Source: Artocarpus heterophyllus
Lineage: Eukaryota; Streptophyta; Magnoliopsida; Rosales; Moraceae
Direction: 5' to 3'
Assembly (NCBI GenBank): GCA_025403435.1
Contig: CM046341.1
Span: 5,031,462-5,095,461, forward strand
DNA: 64,000 nt
In this document: piece after piece, positions 21,999-31,552 of the stretch
Numbering within the stretch: position 1 is the stretch's first letter
How the letters are laid out: every line of letters begins with the position of its first letter
Program-made: the position numbers and the translations under genes
Notes under the pieces: model-generated
Told to the model about the DNA's origin: nothing
The model's database searches: none
What the model saw: only the letters and a program-made list of their open reading frames with translations

Positions 21999-24164
21999 TG
22001 TAACGTCTCGAAATTTATTTAATGTTAAGTGTAATATAAATGATGAATTAGTGTGCCATAATTAAAGTTTTAACATTTATTAGACTATTTGGTTGGATTT
22101 TTTTTGAATTTTTGGTTGTTTTGTTAAATTAATGAATTCGAAGGATTTCTTATTATTTTAAAATGATGTTTTGAGTTTTAAAACACCACAATTTGTAAAA
22201 TGTTAAAAAAATACTCCGTTTTTGTAAAACCGTGGGCGGCACATGGTTTTCGCACAGTAAAACCGCCCACCGATTTTCTCTATTTATTTCCTTCCTTCCC
22301 CTCTCTCTCCTCACTCTCACGCGTCTCCCTCTCTCTCCTCTCTCTCTCTCGGCAGCTCTCTTTCTCTCTCAATTCTCTCTCAAATTTTTGAAACCACATT
22401 CGAATCCAAGCTTCGGAACAGCAAGGAGGAAGCTCGGGGACGTGATTCGGCAACCGAGAACGCGGATTGAAGCTTCGATTCGAGGTTAGATTCAAAATTT
22501 CTAAACTTTTTACAAAATTTCCAATTTGTGTGTTTTTGAAATCTAAGTTTGTTTTAGCTTAGAAAACCGTGGATTTGTGTTAAATGAGCTTAGAACAACT
22601 AGAATCTAAGCTTAGATTGAAGAAAAACGGATTGAATTCAAGATTTTTCATTTTTCTCCTCTTTTTCTCATTTTCGGATTTTTGAGGATTTCGAGTTTAA
22701 ATGTTGTTTAAATGAGTCCAAACATGTTTTAGAATGTTTTTCTATCAACTATAGTTGTTTTTCATGCCTGGGATTTGAGAAAAACAGGTCAGAAACAAGA
22801 TTTGGATTTTGGGAATCGAGAAACCCGTGGCTGGGATTTCTGGGTTTTCCCAGTTCGACAGGCCGAAGTTAATGTTCGGCAGGCCGGAGTGATGATCGGC
22901 AGGCCGGTGTTCTTCCGACCGGCAGGCCGAATCTGGGGAAATGTTCGGCAGGCCGAACCTTGTTTCCGGCAGGCCGAACTGTGCAGTTCGGCAGGCCGAA
23001 GCAGGGCGTCCGGCAGGCCGACCGAGGCATGGAAAATTTTGTGATTTTTACCCGTTTTCACTGTTTTGAACCCTGATTTAAATCCCAACCTTATAGGATG
23101 ATTTTAATGATACAAATGGCACACTAGGACATCATGAAAGGATTTAGTAACATAGAATGTCTCGAACTAGATATTGATTGACTTAGTTTGTATCTAGGAT
23201 CGTTCGTGGTTCCGTGGAGCTAACGTATAGCGGACCGGGATTACGGTGTGGGGTACCGGCACGAGTATTGAGGTAGGACTTCTATCCTATTTCTTTGGTA
23301 GCCTGGTTTTGAAATGATTTGGCTTTGAAAATGATTTCTATCAAAATGTTTTCAACGGTTGTTTGAAAATGGTTTTATCGGTTATATTTTAATATACCGT
23401 GATATGAAATGAATTTCATAATAAATGTAATTGACAACACTCGGTAATTGGGTTTTGAATGATAATGATAATAAACACTAAGGCATGATGCCATATCAGA
23501 GATCGGGTCGTGTAGCGATCGACCTTGGGGGCAGGTCCCGAAACCCAGCTGGGCCACTACGGTGGTGATATCATGGTTTGCCTAGGTAAAAGTAAATTGG
23601 TGTTTTGATTTGACGAGTAGACTGTTCTGTGTTAGGACGGTTCTTCTCAAATTGTTTATCTATTTATTTATTTAAGTTTCCTTTGAATAACTTCTAATAA
23701 TGTTGTGTTCCTTTGCGTTAAACTATTTTATAAAACATAGTCCTAATGAGCCTTTCGCTCATGTTTTATTGTTTTAAATTTCCCCCTTCTAGGTGGTTTC
23801 CCATTTAGGTTTGGAGAAGATTCTTCGGACCGAACTCAGGAGCAATAAGAGAATTTATTTACATTCTGTATTTATTAATCAAGGCATGTAAGACTTAACT
23901 TTATTTGTACTTGGACTGTAACTGTATTTATGATATTGTCTGAACCATGTGTGTGCACAAGTTGTGGGTTGTGGAACCCATATTCACGGTTTTTATTCAA
24001 TTATTATTATTTGCTAAATATTTACAAATTCGTTTATCAAATGTGGTGGAAAATCTCTTTATTTCTTACTTAATTGGATTCTTAAACACTTAATTTTAAT
24101 TAAATTCTCTTTTAATTAATCTAAATATTCTGCCACGTCACCTCCCGTACTCCGGGGCGTGACA
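21999..24164 (+). repeat. Complete 3' LTR of the Ty3 element
   Basis: 2166 bp from TGTAACGTC to GGGCGTGACA, the same length as the solo LTR at 11827-13992 but in opposite orientation. It contains a TATTTATTT segment near 22280, a long CT-rich tract (about 22298-22385) and the eight-copy palindrome array. It ends directly against EDGP coding sequence at 24165. Confidence 0.95.
22854..23023. repeat. Eight-copy CGGCAGGCCG palindrome array in the 3' LTR
   Basis: Core copies start at 22856 (CGACAGGCCG), 22877, 22897, 22920, 22946, 22967, 22989 and 23011. Spacings are 21, 20, 23, 26, 21, 22 and 22 bp, the mirror image of the solo LTR array. Copy number and spacing are therefore preserved between two independent insertions. 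Confidence 0.95.
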
Positions 24165-24507
24165 GAAAGCCCGTCCCTTGCCGCTCGGCTCAGTGCGACC
24201 TTAGCGGTTCCAAGGCCTGCACTTTCAATCCTAATCCTGCAGATGACGTCTGTGTCGAGTTCCCGACGAACACCGTTATCAACCTCGGCACCGGTGACGA
24301 CTTTTCGCAAGACATGGTTTCGATACAATCCACAGACGGAACTAATCCTGGGAGAGTGGTTTCGGTGTCTAAGTTTCTCTTCACTTGCGCCCCAACATTC
24401 CTCTTGGAAGGCCTTGCTAGTGGCGTCAAAGGCATGGCTGGCCTTGGAAGGATAGCAATTGCAATTCCTCTCCAATTCTCTGCCGCTTTTAGCTTTCCAC
24501 GAAAGTT
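24165..24507 (+). pseudogene. EDGP-like gene fragment between two retrotransposons
   Basis: Matches 35611-35953 of the intact gene at 35358, with about eight differences by eye over 343 bp. It covers the segment from KPVPCRSAQC through FTCAPT and GLASGVKGMAGLGR to SFPRKF. The left edge is exactly the end of the Ty3 3' LTR, so that element inserted into this gene copy. The right edge switches at about 24507 from coding sequence (GAAAGTT) into CGGCAGGCCGAA-type sequence of the copia region. Neither the signal-peptide half nor the C-terminal half is found next to the elements, so both were lost by deletion or rearrangement. It encodes nothing functional. Confidence 0.93.
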
Positions 24508-24642
24508 CGGCAGGCCGAAGGTCACAGATCGACAGGTCGGACGTGTGGTCCGACAGGCCGATAGTGGGGCAGAAATTTACGTGCTCTGCCAGCAGGCCGA
24601 ACCTTCATGATCGGCAGACCGATTACCCAGATCGGCCTGCCA
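24508..24642. repeat. Mixed-orientation palindrome copies at the copia left edge
   Basis: Six variants of the motif occur here: TTCGGCAGGCCGAA at the very border (its first two bases are shared with the EDGP side), TCGACAGGTCGGA, CCGACAGGCCGAT, GCAGGCCGAAC, ATCGGCAGACCGAT and ATCGGCCTGCC. Unlike in the Ty3 LTRs, the last copy is inverted relative to the others and the spacing is looser. Confidence 0.8.
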
Positions 24643-25611
24643 ACCGAGAGCTGCCAAGTGTCCAGAAAATGTGCAATTCTTCCGGTGCAGTTTTAATTTT
24701 ATTTTTGGGACGATTCTGAGAAACATTAAATTTGGATATGACCGGAGATATAAAGTATTCGATTCATACGGGATTGAAGACTTGAAGATGGATATTACAT
24801 GAAGAAGGATACAACTTGAGGATTCAAGGATGAAGAATCGATGAATGTCTCGATTATTCTCTTGTAATCTTAGTTTTCTATTCTCTAGGGTGGAACTATA
24901 ATATTACGGTTATTATTATTTTGCTTGTAGCTTTGCTTGATTGCTTTTCTTGTCTGCATTATAATATGATTTACCATGTATATTGATAACATGTCATATA
25001 AAATAGGAAGTGCCGCTCATATTAAAATTGTTCATGCATAATTTTAAAATAAAACCTTGACTTCAAAAGATTGAGTGGGAGAAGGTTTTCGAAGAGAGGA
25101 CCTAAGGCCTCCATCGTTGGTCCATATGAAGAATATGGTGGTCCCAACCCCTAGGAAGGGATTTTTATCATGTACCAGATTGGATCTCTGAAAGGATAAG
25201 GTATTTTAGTATAATTTATGGTTGCACACCCCTAGGTGGTGATTATAAATCATGGATAAAATATTAAAACGGTGGTTATACACTCACGTTAATTTTATTA
25301 TTAACCTCCCCTAGGAGCTCTGTTAATAAAATTAATGGTCAAAGAAACGATTATTAGTATATGCTGGATCATACGGGTCCTGGATGGCATATATTAATCA
25401 GGAGGGGATCCGTGTTCCTGATTGAATTTGGCATGACTCACCTAGGAGTTTGTTGAATTCTGAGTTGGGAATTATCGTTGTAAGGTTGTGATATTTTCAA
25501 GGTTTTGACACATAAACACATTTGTATGATTTTACATGATTGTGTTATCTTAATAAATTCTTATATATGTTTGCTTATGTTTAGTATATGATTCTTTATT
25601 TTAGATTGAAA
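24643..25611 (+). other. Non-coding leader upstream of copia gag
   Basis: About 970 bp of non-coding sequence between the palindrome cluster and the gag ATG. The second half (from about 25010) has the repeated CCCCTAGG-type wording (CCCCTAGGAAGGG, CCCCTAGGTGG, CCCCTAGGAGC) seen in leaders of some plant copia elements. Where leader begins and foreign sequence ends cannot be fixed, because no 5' LTR or primer site is present. Confidence 0.5.
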
Positions 25612-26916
25612 ATGTCTAAAAACGCTTTATCATCGATACTTGACAAAAACTAATTAACCGGTGAGAATTATAACGATTGGAAACGGAACCTGGACATCGT
25701 CCTATCCTTTGAGAAACTGAAATATGTACTGACAACCCCTTGTCCTCCTGAGCCTGCGGGAGACTCAAGTAATGAACAATTCCAAGCGTACGACCACTGG
25801 AAAGATGCTAATGATCAGGCCCGCTGCTATGTTATGGCTAGCATGAACAACGTGCTGCAGGCTCAACATCAGGATTATGAGACTGCGAAGCAGATCTTGG
25901 ATAATCTTGAGGACATGTTTGGAGGCCAGGCCATAACAAAGCGGCAAGGGGCGCTTCAGAAACTCTTAAACTGTAGACAGAGACCAGGGACATCTGTAAA
26001 GGAGCACATGATGTTGGTCATGGGTTACCTCGCTAAGGCTCAAACCAATGGAGCCAACATCGATGCTGAAACTCAGATGACTATGTTCTTTGAGACTCTG
26101 TCTAAGGAATTTATTCTGTTTAGAGCTACTTTTAATTTAAGCAATAGACGAGATATGACCTTGACAGAACTGATGAAACAGTTGCAGGAGTTTGAACTGC
26201 TGATCAGGGAGTCTCCTGCTGGTGGTGAGGCCAACATGGTAGCTGCTTCTGATTCCAATCCTAACTCTAGGAATGGAAAGAAGCAACGGGCCAAAAACGA
26301 AAAGTCTTCTATTCCTGCTACTTCCAAGAGCAAGAAGAAGAAGAAGAAGAACCCAAAGAAGCTTAAGTGCTTCTTCTGTGGTAAGGTCGGGCATATAAAG
26401 AAGCATTGCAAGGACTTCCTTTCCAAGGGAGGTAGGTGTGATCTTCTATATCTAGAAACTTGTTTGGTTGAGGAATCTAGTGTCATCTGGGTCATAGATT
26501 CCGGTGCAACTAATCATGTTTGTGTTTCTCTGAAGGGATTCAAAGAAACGAGAAGTCTACTACATGAAGACTTAACGCTTCGGATGGGCGATGGATCCTT
26601 GGTCTCAGCGGAAGCAGTGGGAGATGTCCATCTTTACTTTGATAATTATAGGAGTTTAATTTTGCGAGATTGTTTTTATATTCCTAAATTTAAAAGGAAT
26701 TTAATTTCTGTATCTTCTTTATTTAAAGACTCCTACGTGGTATCTTTTAATGAAAAAGTGGTGATTCGTAAAAACAAATCTCTTATCTGTTCTGGATGGA
26801 TGCAAAATAATCTATATTTTATCAAACCTAAGATGGACTTATTGCTTAATGCTGAGATAAATGATAATGACTCAAAAAGACTTAAAACTTCTCACTCTAA
26901 TAAGACTTATCTTTAG
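25612..26916 (+). pseudogene. Copia gag and protease region
   Basis: The gag ATG is at 25612 (MSKNALSS), but codon 14 is TAA (25651-25653). The same frame continues through YNDWKRNLDIVLSF, and the longest open part begins at an internal ATG, 25834. It includes a lysine-rich linker, a CCHC knuckle CFFCGKVGHIKKHC (26368-26409) and the protease motif VIDSGATNHV (Asp at 26497-26499). The frame ends at TAG 26914-26916, where copia polyproteins have Trp in L-W-H-L-R-L-G-H, so this is a TGG-to-TAG change. Confidence 0.9.
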
Positions 26917-27761
26917 CATTTGCGCCTTGGCCATATTAACCTGAATAGGATTCAAAGATTGGTAAGGGATGGACTTTAAGTCACTTAAAGGTGGAATCTA
27001 TACCTCAATATGAGTCTTGTTTGGAGGGTAAAATGACCAAAAGACCATACGGGTCTAAGGGCAATAGGGCCGAAGGGGTTCTAGAACTTATGCATAGTAA
27101 TGTTTGCGGGCCAATGAACATCCGGGCATGAGGAGGGTATGAATACTTCGTCACGTTTATTGACAATTACTCAAGATATGGGTATGTGTACCCGATGCAC
27201 CACAAAAGCAAAACTTATGATAAGTTCAGGGAGTTTCGGGCTGAAGTGGAAAAGCAATTGGGTAGACCCATAAAGGCACTTCGATCTGATCGAGGTGGGA
27301 AATACCTTTCTGATGAGTTCTTGGGACACTTGTTAGAGAATGGGATTTTATCTCATTTGACTGCACCGGGCACTCCGCAGCAGAATGGCTTAGCGGAGAG
27401 AAGGAATAGGACTTTGTTGGACATGATTAGGTCCATGATGAGTTATTCATCATTGCCTTTATCCTTTTGGGGATATGCACTACAAACCGCATGTTATCTT
27501 TTGAACAATGTGCCTTCAAAATCGGTTCCTAGAACTCCTCACGAGTTGTGGACAAGACGGAAGACGTCCTTAAACCATATTCGCATATGTGGATGTCCGG
27601 CTCATGTCCTGTTTAAGGATCCGAATAAGTTGGAAGCACGTTCGAAAGTTTGCGTGTTTGTAGGATATCCAAAAGGGACTAAAGGGGGTTATTTTTATAA
27701 CCCAAAGGAAAATAAAGTTGCGGTTTCAACTAATGCAACTTCCTTGAGGAGAGTTACATGA
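26917..27761 (+). pseudogene. Copia integrase region
   Basis: After the GAG-pre-integrase segment HLRLGHI there is a frameshift and a TGA (about 27128). The core then reads [27 protein letters not shown] and [13 protein letters not shown], giving the D-D-E acidic residues. The frame from 27186 to 27761 is open. Confidence 0.88.
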
Positions 27762-29169
27762 ACGACTTTAAACCTCAAAGCAAAGTGGTGCTTGAGGAGT
27801 TAAGGGGTGATCTGTTCACTCTGCAGGTTTCAAACGAAACCATTCCAATCGGTATAGAAAAACCAAACAAACCTAAACAACAACCTTAGGGGCTTCGGCG
27901 TAGTGGGAGGATCGGGCGTCAACCTGAGAGGTATATGTTCAATGGGGAGGTCTTCTTGGCTGAACCGGATGAACATGATAGGGATCCTTATACTTACGCA
28001 GAAGCCATGGAGGATGTTGATTCAAGACTCTGGACAGAGGCCATGAACATAGAGATGAACTCTATGGAGACTAATCGGGTCTGGGAGCTTGTGGATCTTC
28101 CCGATGGGGTAAAGCCCATAGGGTGTAAGTGGACCTACAAGAGGAAAAGATGAGTGGATGGAAAGGACGAAACCTTTAAGGCTAGATTAGTAGCTAAGGG
28201 TTATACGCAAAAGGAAGGAATCGATTATGAGAAAACTTTTTCGCCTGTAGTCATGCTTAAGTCCATCCGAATTCTCTTGTCCATAGCTGCCGCTCTCGAC
28301 TACGAGATTTGGTAGATGGATGTTAAGACGGCTTTTCTGAATGGCTATCTTGATGAGTCCATTTATATGGAACAACCAGACGAGTTCAAGGTCGCGGGTC
28401 AGGAGGGTAAGGTTTGTAAGCTGCTAAAGTTTATGGACTTAAGCAGGCTTCTCGTTCTTGGAACATAAGATTTGATCAAGTGATCAAGACTTATGGGTTC
28501 TCACAAAATGTGGATGAACCATGTGTTTACAAACACATTAAGGATGGGAAGGTGGTTTTTCTACTGCTCTATGTAGATGACATTCTGCTAATTGACAATG
28601 ACGTTGGGGCATTGTCATCGGTCAAATTATGGTTGACCAAGCAGTTTGACATGAAGAACTTAGGTGAGGCTAATTTTGTTTTAGGTATCCAGATCTTTCG
28701 GGATAGGAAGAACAAAATGATAGCTTTGTCTCAGGTTGGCTACATAGATAAAATTCTCATGAGGTTTGCAATGCAGGATTCCAAGAAAGGTGGGCAACCA
28801 TCTAGGTCTGGAATTACTCTTTCTAAGAATGACTCTCCAAAGTCTTATGAAGAAAGAGAATACATGAAGAAGGTGCCTTATGCTTCGGCAGTGGGTAGTC
28901 TCATGTATACCATGCTTTACACACGACCAGATATTAGCTATGCGGTCGGGATTGTAAGTCGATTTCAGGCAGATCCAGAATCGAACCATTGGGTTGCGGT
29001 AAAGCATATTTTCAAGTACCTGAGAAGGACTCGATGGTATATGCTTGTGTATTCGGGTGAGGATTTAACTCTTCTAGGATACATTGATTTGGATTTTCAA
29101 TCCTGTTTGGATTCTAGGAAATCGACTTCGGGGTTTGTGTTTACTCTAGGTGGCGGTGCCATCAGTTAG
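27762..29169 (+). pseudogene. Copia reverse transcriptase region
   Basis: RT begins with YAEAMEDVDSRLWTEAM and NRVWELVDLP at about 27980 and is broken by TGA 28151 (GGA to TGA), a TAG near 28313 (before MDVKTAFLNG) and a short deletion near 28430 (before the GLKQASRSWN block). From 28480 it is open to 29169 and contains the catalytic LLYVDDILL (YVDD at 28570-28581) and LGIQIFRDR. TAG 29167-29169 replaces the Trp of a conserved S-W-x-S-x-K-Q motif. Confidence 0.9.
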
Positions 29170-29559
29170 AGAAGTACAAAGCAAGATTTCACTTCGGATT
29201 CAACGATGGAGGCTGAGTATGTGGCGGCTAGTGATGCTTCGAAAGAAGCAGTGTGGCTCCGCAAGTTCCTTAGAGATCTTGAGGTAGTTCCTGGTATGGA
29301 TAAAGCGGTATCACTGTACTGTGCTAACAGTGCGGCGGTAGCTAATACTAAGGAACCAAGATTTCACAAGAAGAGTAAACATATTGATCGGAAGTATCAT
29401 GTGATAAAGGACTTCGTTGAGGGCGGGCATGTCACGGTGTGCAAAATCGCATCAGAGGACAATTTAGCTTATCCATTTACGAAGACACTTACTAGGAGAG
29501 TCTTCGAGAGGCATGTAGAAGCTATGAGGATGCAAAATTTGTTGTATTTACTCACTTAG
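29170..29559 (+). pseudogene. Copia RNase H region
   Basis: In frame with the preceding RT piece after the TAG. It reads STMEAEYVAASDASKEAVWLRK (ATG at 29206), then HKKSKHIDRKYHVIKD and ends in a TAG at 29557-29559. This is the usual C-terminal end of copia polyproteins, so the true end of the frame is preserved. Confidence 0.9.
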
Positions 29560-29560
29560 T

Positions 29561-29573
29561 GCAAGTGGGAGAT
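29561..29573 (+). other. Polypurine tract of the copia element
   Basis: GCAAGTGGGAGAT immediately precedes the TGTTAGA start of the LTR. AAGTGGGAGAT is the usual form in plant copia elements. Confidence 0.85.
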
Positions 29574-31552
29574 TGTTAGACATGTATGCCCTAAGGAGTA
29601 AAAATGTAATACGTTTTTGGAGACATTTTTATCAATAAAGAATTTATTCATTTATATATACCAAATCTTGTCCTCTTTACGTTCATATTTGTTGAATGTA
29701 TGATAAGCAAACAGTAGTCTGAGACTGTCAGTCTAAGCCTTAAGAATTGGGCATATGATGGACTGATTATGAGGAGGACATGATTCTTAAGGTGACGGTC
29801 TAAAACATATGATCCGTAATCGAGGGAATAAAGTTGGGCGCTTTATTCATGTAAAGATTGTTATGTTGTCGATATCTCTTTTGGGAGATGGTTTCTCTTG
29901 ACCATCGGAGTTGGACTCCGTTAATAGAAACATTGGCACGTTGTCATAGGTGACGATGTGTTGGATCAGGACATAAAGTGAATTGATTTGGATTAATAAT
30001 TCTGTCTCGGCAAATCGATTTACTTTTTACAGTCATTTGTATTGTATCTTAATCCTGAGATGAATAATGGGCCCGTTGTATCGACTTGTGTCTTTTGATG
30101 TACCAAAGGGTGACACCCACATCTCAATAGTGGTTTGTATACCGGTACGTTGGAGGCATGGCTCCTGATAGCGTAGACTTGTTATTCATAGATATGGAAT
30201 CCATAGCTCCTCTTTAGGAGTAATGATATCCTCTTATATGCGTTGTCCTGTAATTGGAAAACTGGAGCGCTCAACCATTTGGATACATAGGTGTAACCGA
30301 ATGGTATACTATCTTTGGATGATAAGTTTTCTAATGGTGAGACAATGGAACGTAAGATAAAAATAATCGGGAATGTAAGACAGAACTTGTCCTTAAGCCG
30401 ATTATGGATGATCATATGGGGATGCGATACACTATGATATGTCATGGAGACTTAGCTACACAAGCTTCGTAGTTCTATAAAGTTCGAGAGTGCAGCTCCA
30501 AGCTTTTAGTGGAGTAGCGTTGGAGTTGATAATTGTGAAATGTATATATGGGATATTGTGTTTCATAATTATCATGAGCTTGAACTTTATAGGTCCATTT
30601 TTGTCCCCTTTGCTAGCTCACAAAGTCCTGTAACGACACGGCATGCTTTTTCAATAATTTGTGACTTATGTCGAATTTATCAGATTGATTTAAAATTTGT
30701 AAGAATCAAATAATTCATGTCTATTTATCGGTTGAATTAATTTTGTAAGAAATTAGTTCAAGATAAACTTGTTGAATTATTGCGATCAGATAATTCTTGT
30801 CTGTTTATCGGTTGTTTTAATTTTGGACAAATTAGAACAAGATAAACTTGTAGAATTATTGTGAATTGATTTATTTTCTTAGAGATTATCTTGATAAAGT
30901 TTGTTTTGATCAGATAACTTCTCTATTGGGTTATTTGAATCAAAATTGAGACTTTATCCTTTAGAATCTCGGGTGAAAAATAAAAGATTCGCAGAGATTT
31001 TTTCTCGGGAGTTCGGCCTGTCGGATGACGTGTTCGGCCTGCCGATGGGGCCTGTTCGGCCTGCCGATCAGCAAGAGATAAGATTACGCGTTTTCACGCA
31101 GATCTTATCAGATATTGATCCGAACTTGATTCTGTTTCGAGTTTTTGAGACCTAATCTGATATGGACTGACCCTAGGATCAATAGAGATCAATTTGAGAG
31201 ATTAAGAGTGATACTCTTCTAGTGTGCATCTGAAAACTCCTTAAGAGCTTTTGTTCACAAATCACGAACACTAGCTTTGGGTTCTCTCTATTGGTTGGAA
31301 ATAGAGTCACCGGTGGAAGAGCTGTACGTGTGAGCCCACACTCACTCCGGTTATGGATAGAGAATAGCAAAGAAGACCAGTTGGTTGAGGCTCTTCTAGA
31401 ACGTTACTTCTCTACACAGGTTGTGGAGGTTCTTGGCACACTAAGGTTAGTAAGATCTGTCTAATTTATACATATAACATGTCAAACTTGTGTTTTGAAA
31501 ATTACTCTGCTAAAAAATTTTAAAAATTCTGCTGCGCACTTTGTTTCTAACA
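29574..31552 (+). repeat. 3' LTR of the copia element
   Basis: 1979 bp, beginning TGTTAGACATG and ending TTTCTAACA. The ends form a perfect seven-base inverted repeat (TGTTAGA/TCTAACA). The sequence right after it (AACTT) would be the target-site duplication, but its partner is gone with the left end. It contains three copies of the palindrome at 31012-31070. Confidence 0.92.
31012..31070. repeat. Three palindrome copies inside the copia LTR
   Basis: TTCGGCCTGTCGGA, TTCGGCCTGCCGAT and TTCGGCCTGCCGAT, with CGGCC cores at 31014, 31035 and 31057, spaced 21 and 22 bp. This is the same motif and spacing as in the Ty3 LTR arrays, although the surrounding LTR sequences are unrelated. Confidence 0.93.

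Larger units (their letters stand above)
16451..24164 (+). mobile_element. Ty3 (Metaviridae) chromovirus-type retrotransposon, defective
   Basis: Domain order is gag, protease, RT, RNase H, integrase, chromodomain-like end, which is the Ty3 order. The long LTR and the C-terminal wording (IPLVKVVRQHHGVDEATWE) suggest the Tekay/Del chromovirus clade (family knowledge). The 5' LTR lacks its first 1366 bp; the 3' LTR is complete. The coding region has two in-frame TAG codons (18441, 19691) and two frameshifts (about 19230 and 20545). Over the shared 800 bp the two LTRs differ at about ten positions by eye, so the insertion is young. The sequence right of the 3' LTR is EDGP coding sequence; the sequence left of the 5' LTR is not, so the left flank has been lost or rearranged. 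Confidence 0.95.
24508..31552 (+). mobile_element. Ty1/copia retrotransposon, defective, 5' LTR missing
   Basis: Order gag, protease, integrase, RT, RNase H identifies a Ty1/copia (Pseudoviridae) element. The 3' LTR (29574-31552) is complete. No matching 5' LTR and no primer-binding site are visible upstream of gag; the left border against the EDGP fragment is at about 24507. Premature stops include TAA 25651, TAG 26914, a TGA near 27128, TGA 28151, a TAG near 28313 and TAG 29167. There are also frameshifts between 26920 and 27180, between 27760 and 27935, and near 28430. Confidence 0.93.

Noticed and set aside
22775..23044. Open frame through the palindrome array giving an RQAE-like repeat protein, also present in the solo LTR
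   Set aside because: It has no ATG, lies inside an LTR, and the repeated residues simply follow from the repeated DNA motif.
16451..24164. Idea that the Ty3 element still carries a target-site duplication
   Set aside because: GAAAG follows the 3' LTR, but the left side is a truncated LTR joined to unrelated sequence, so no partner exists to compare.
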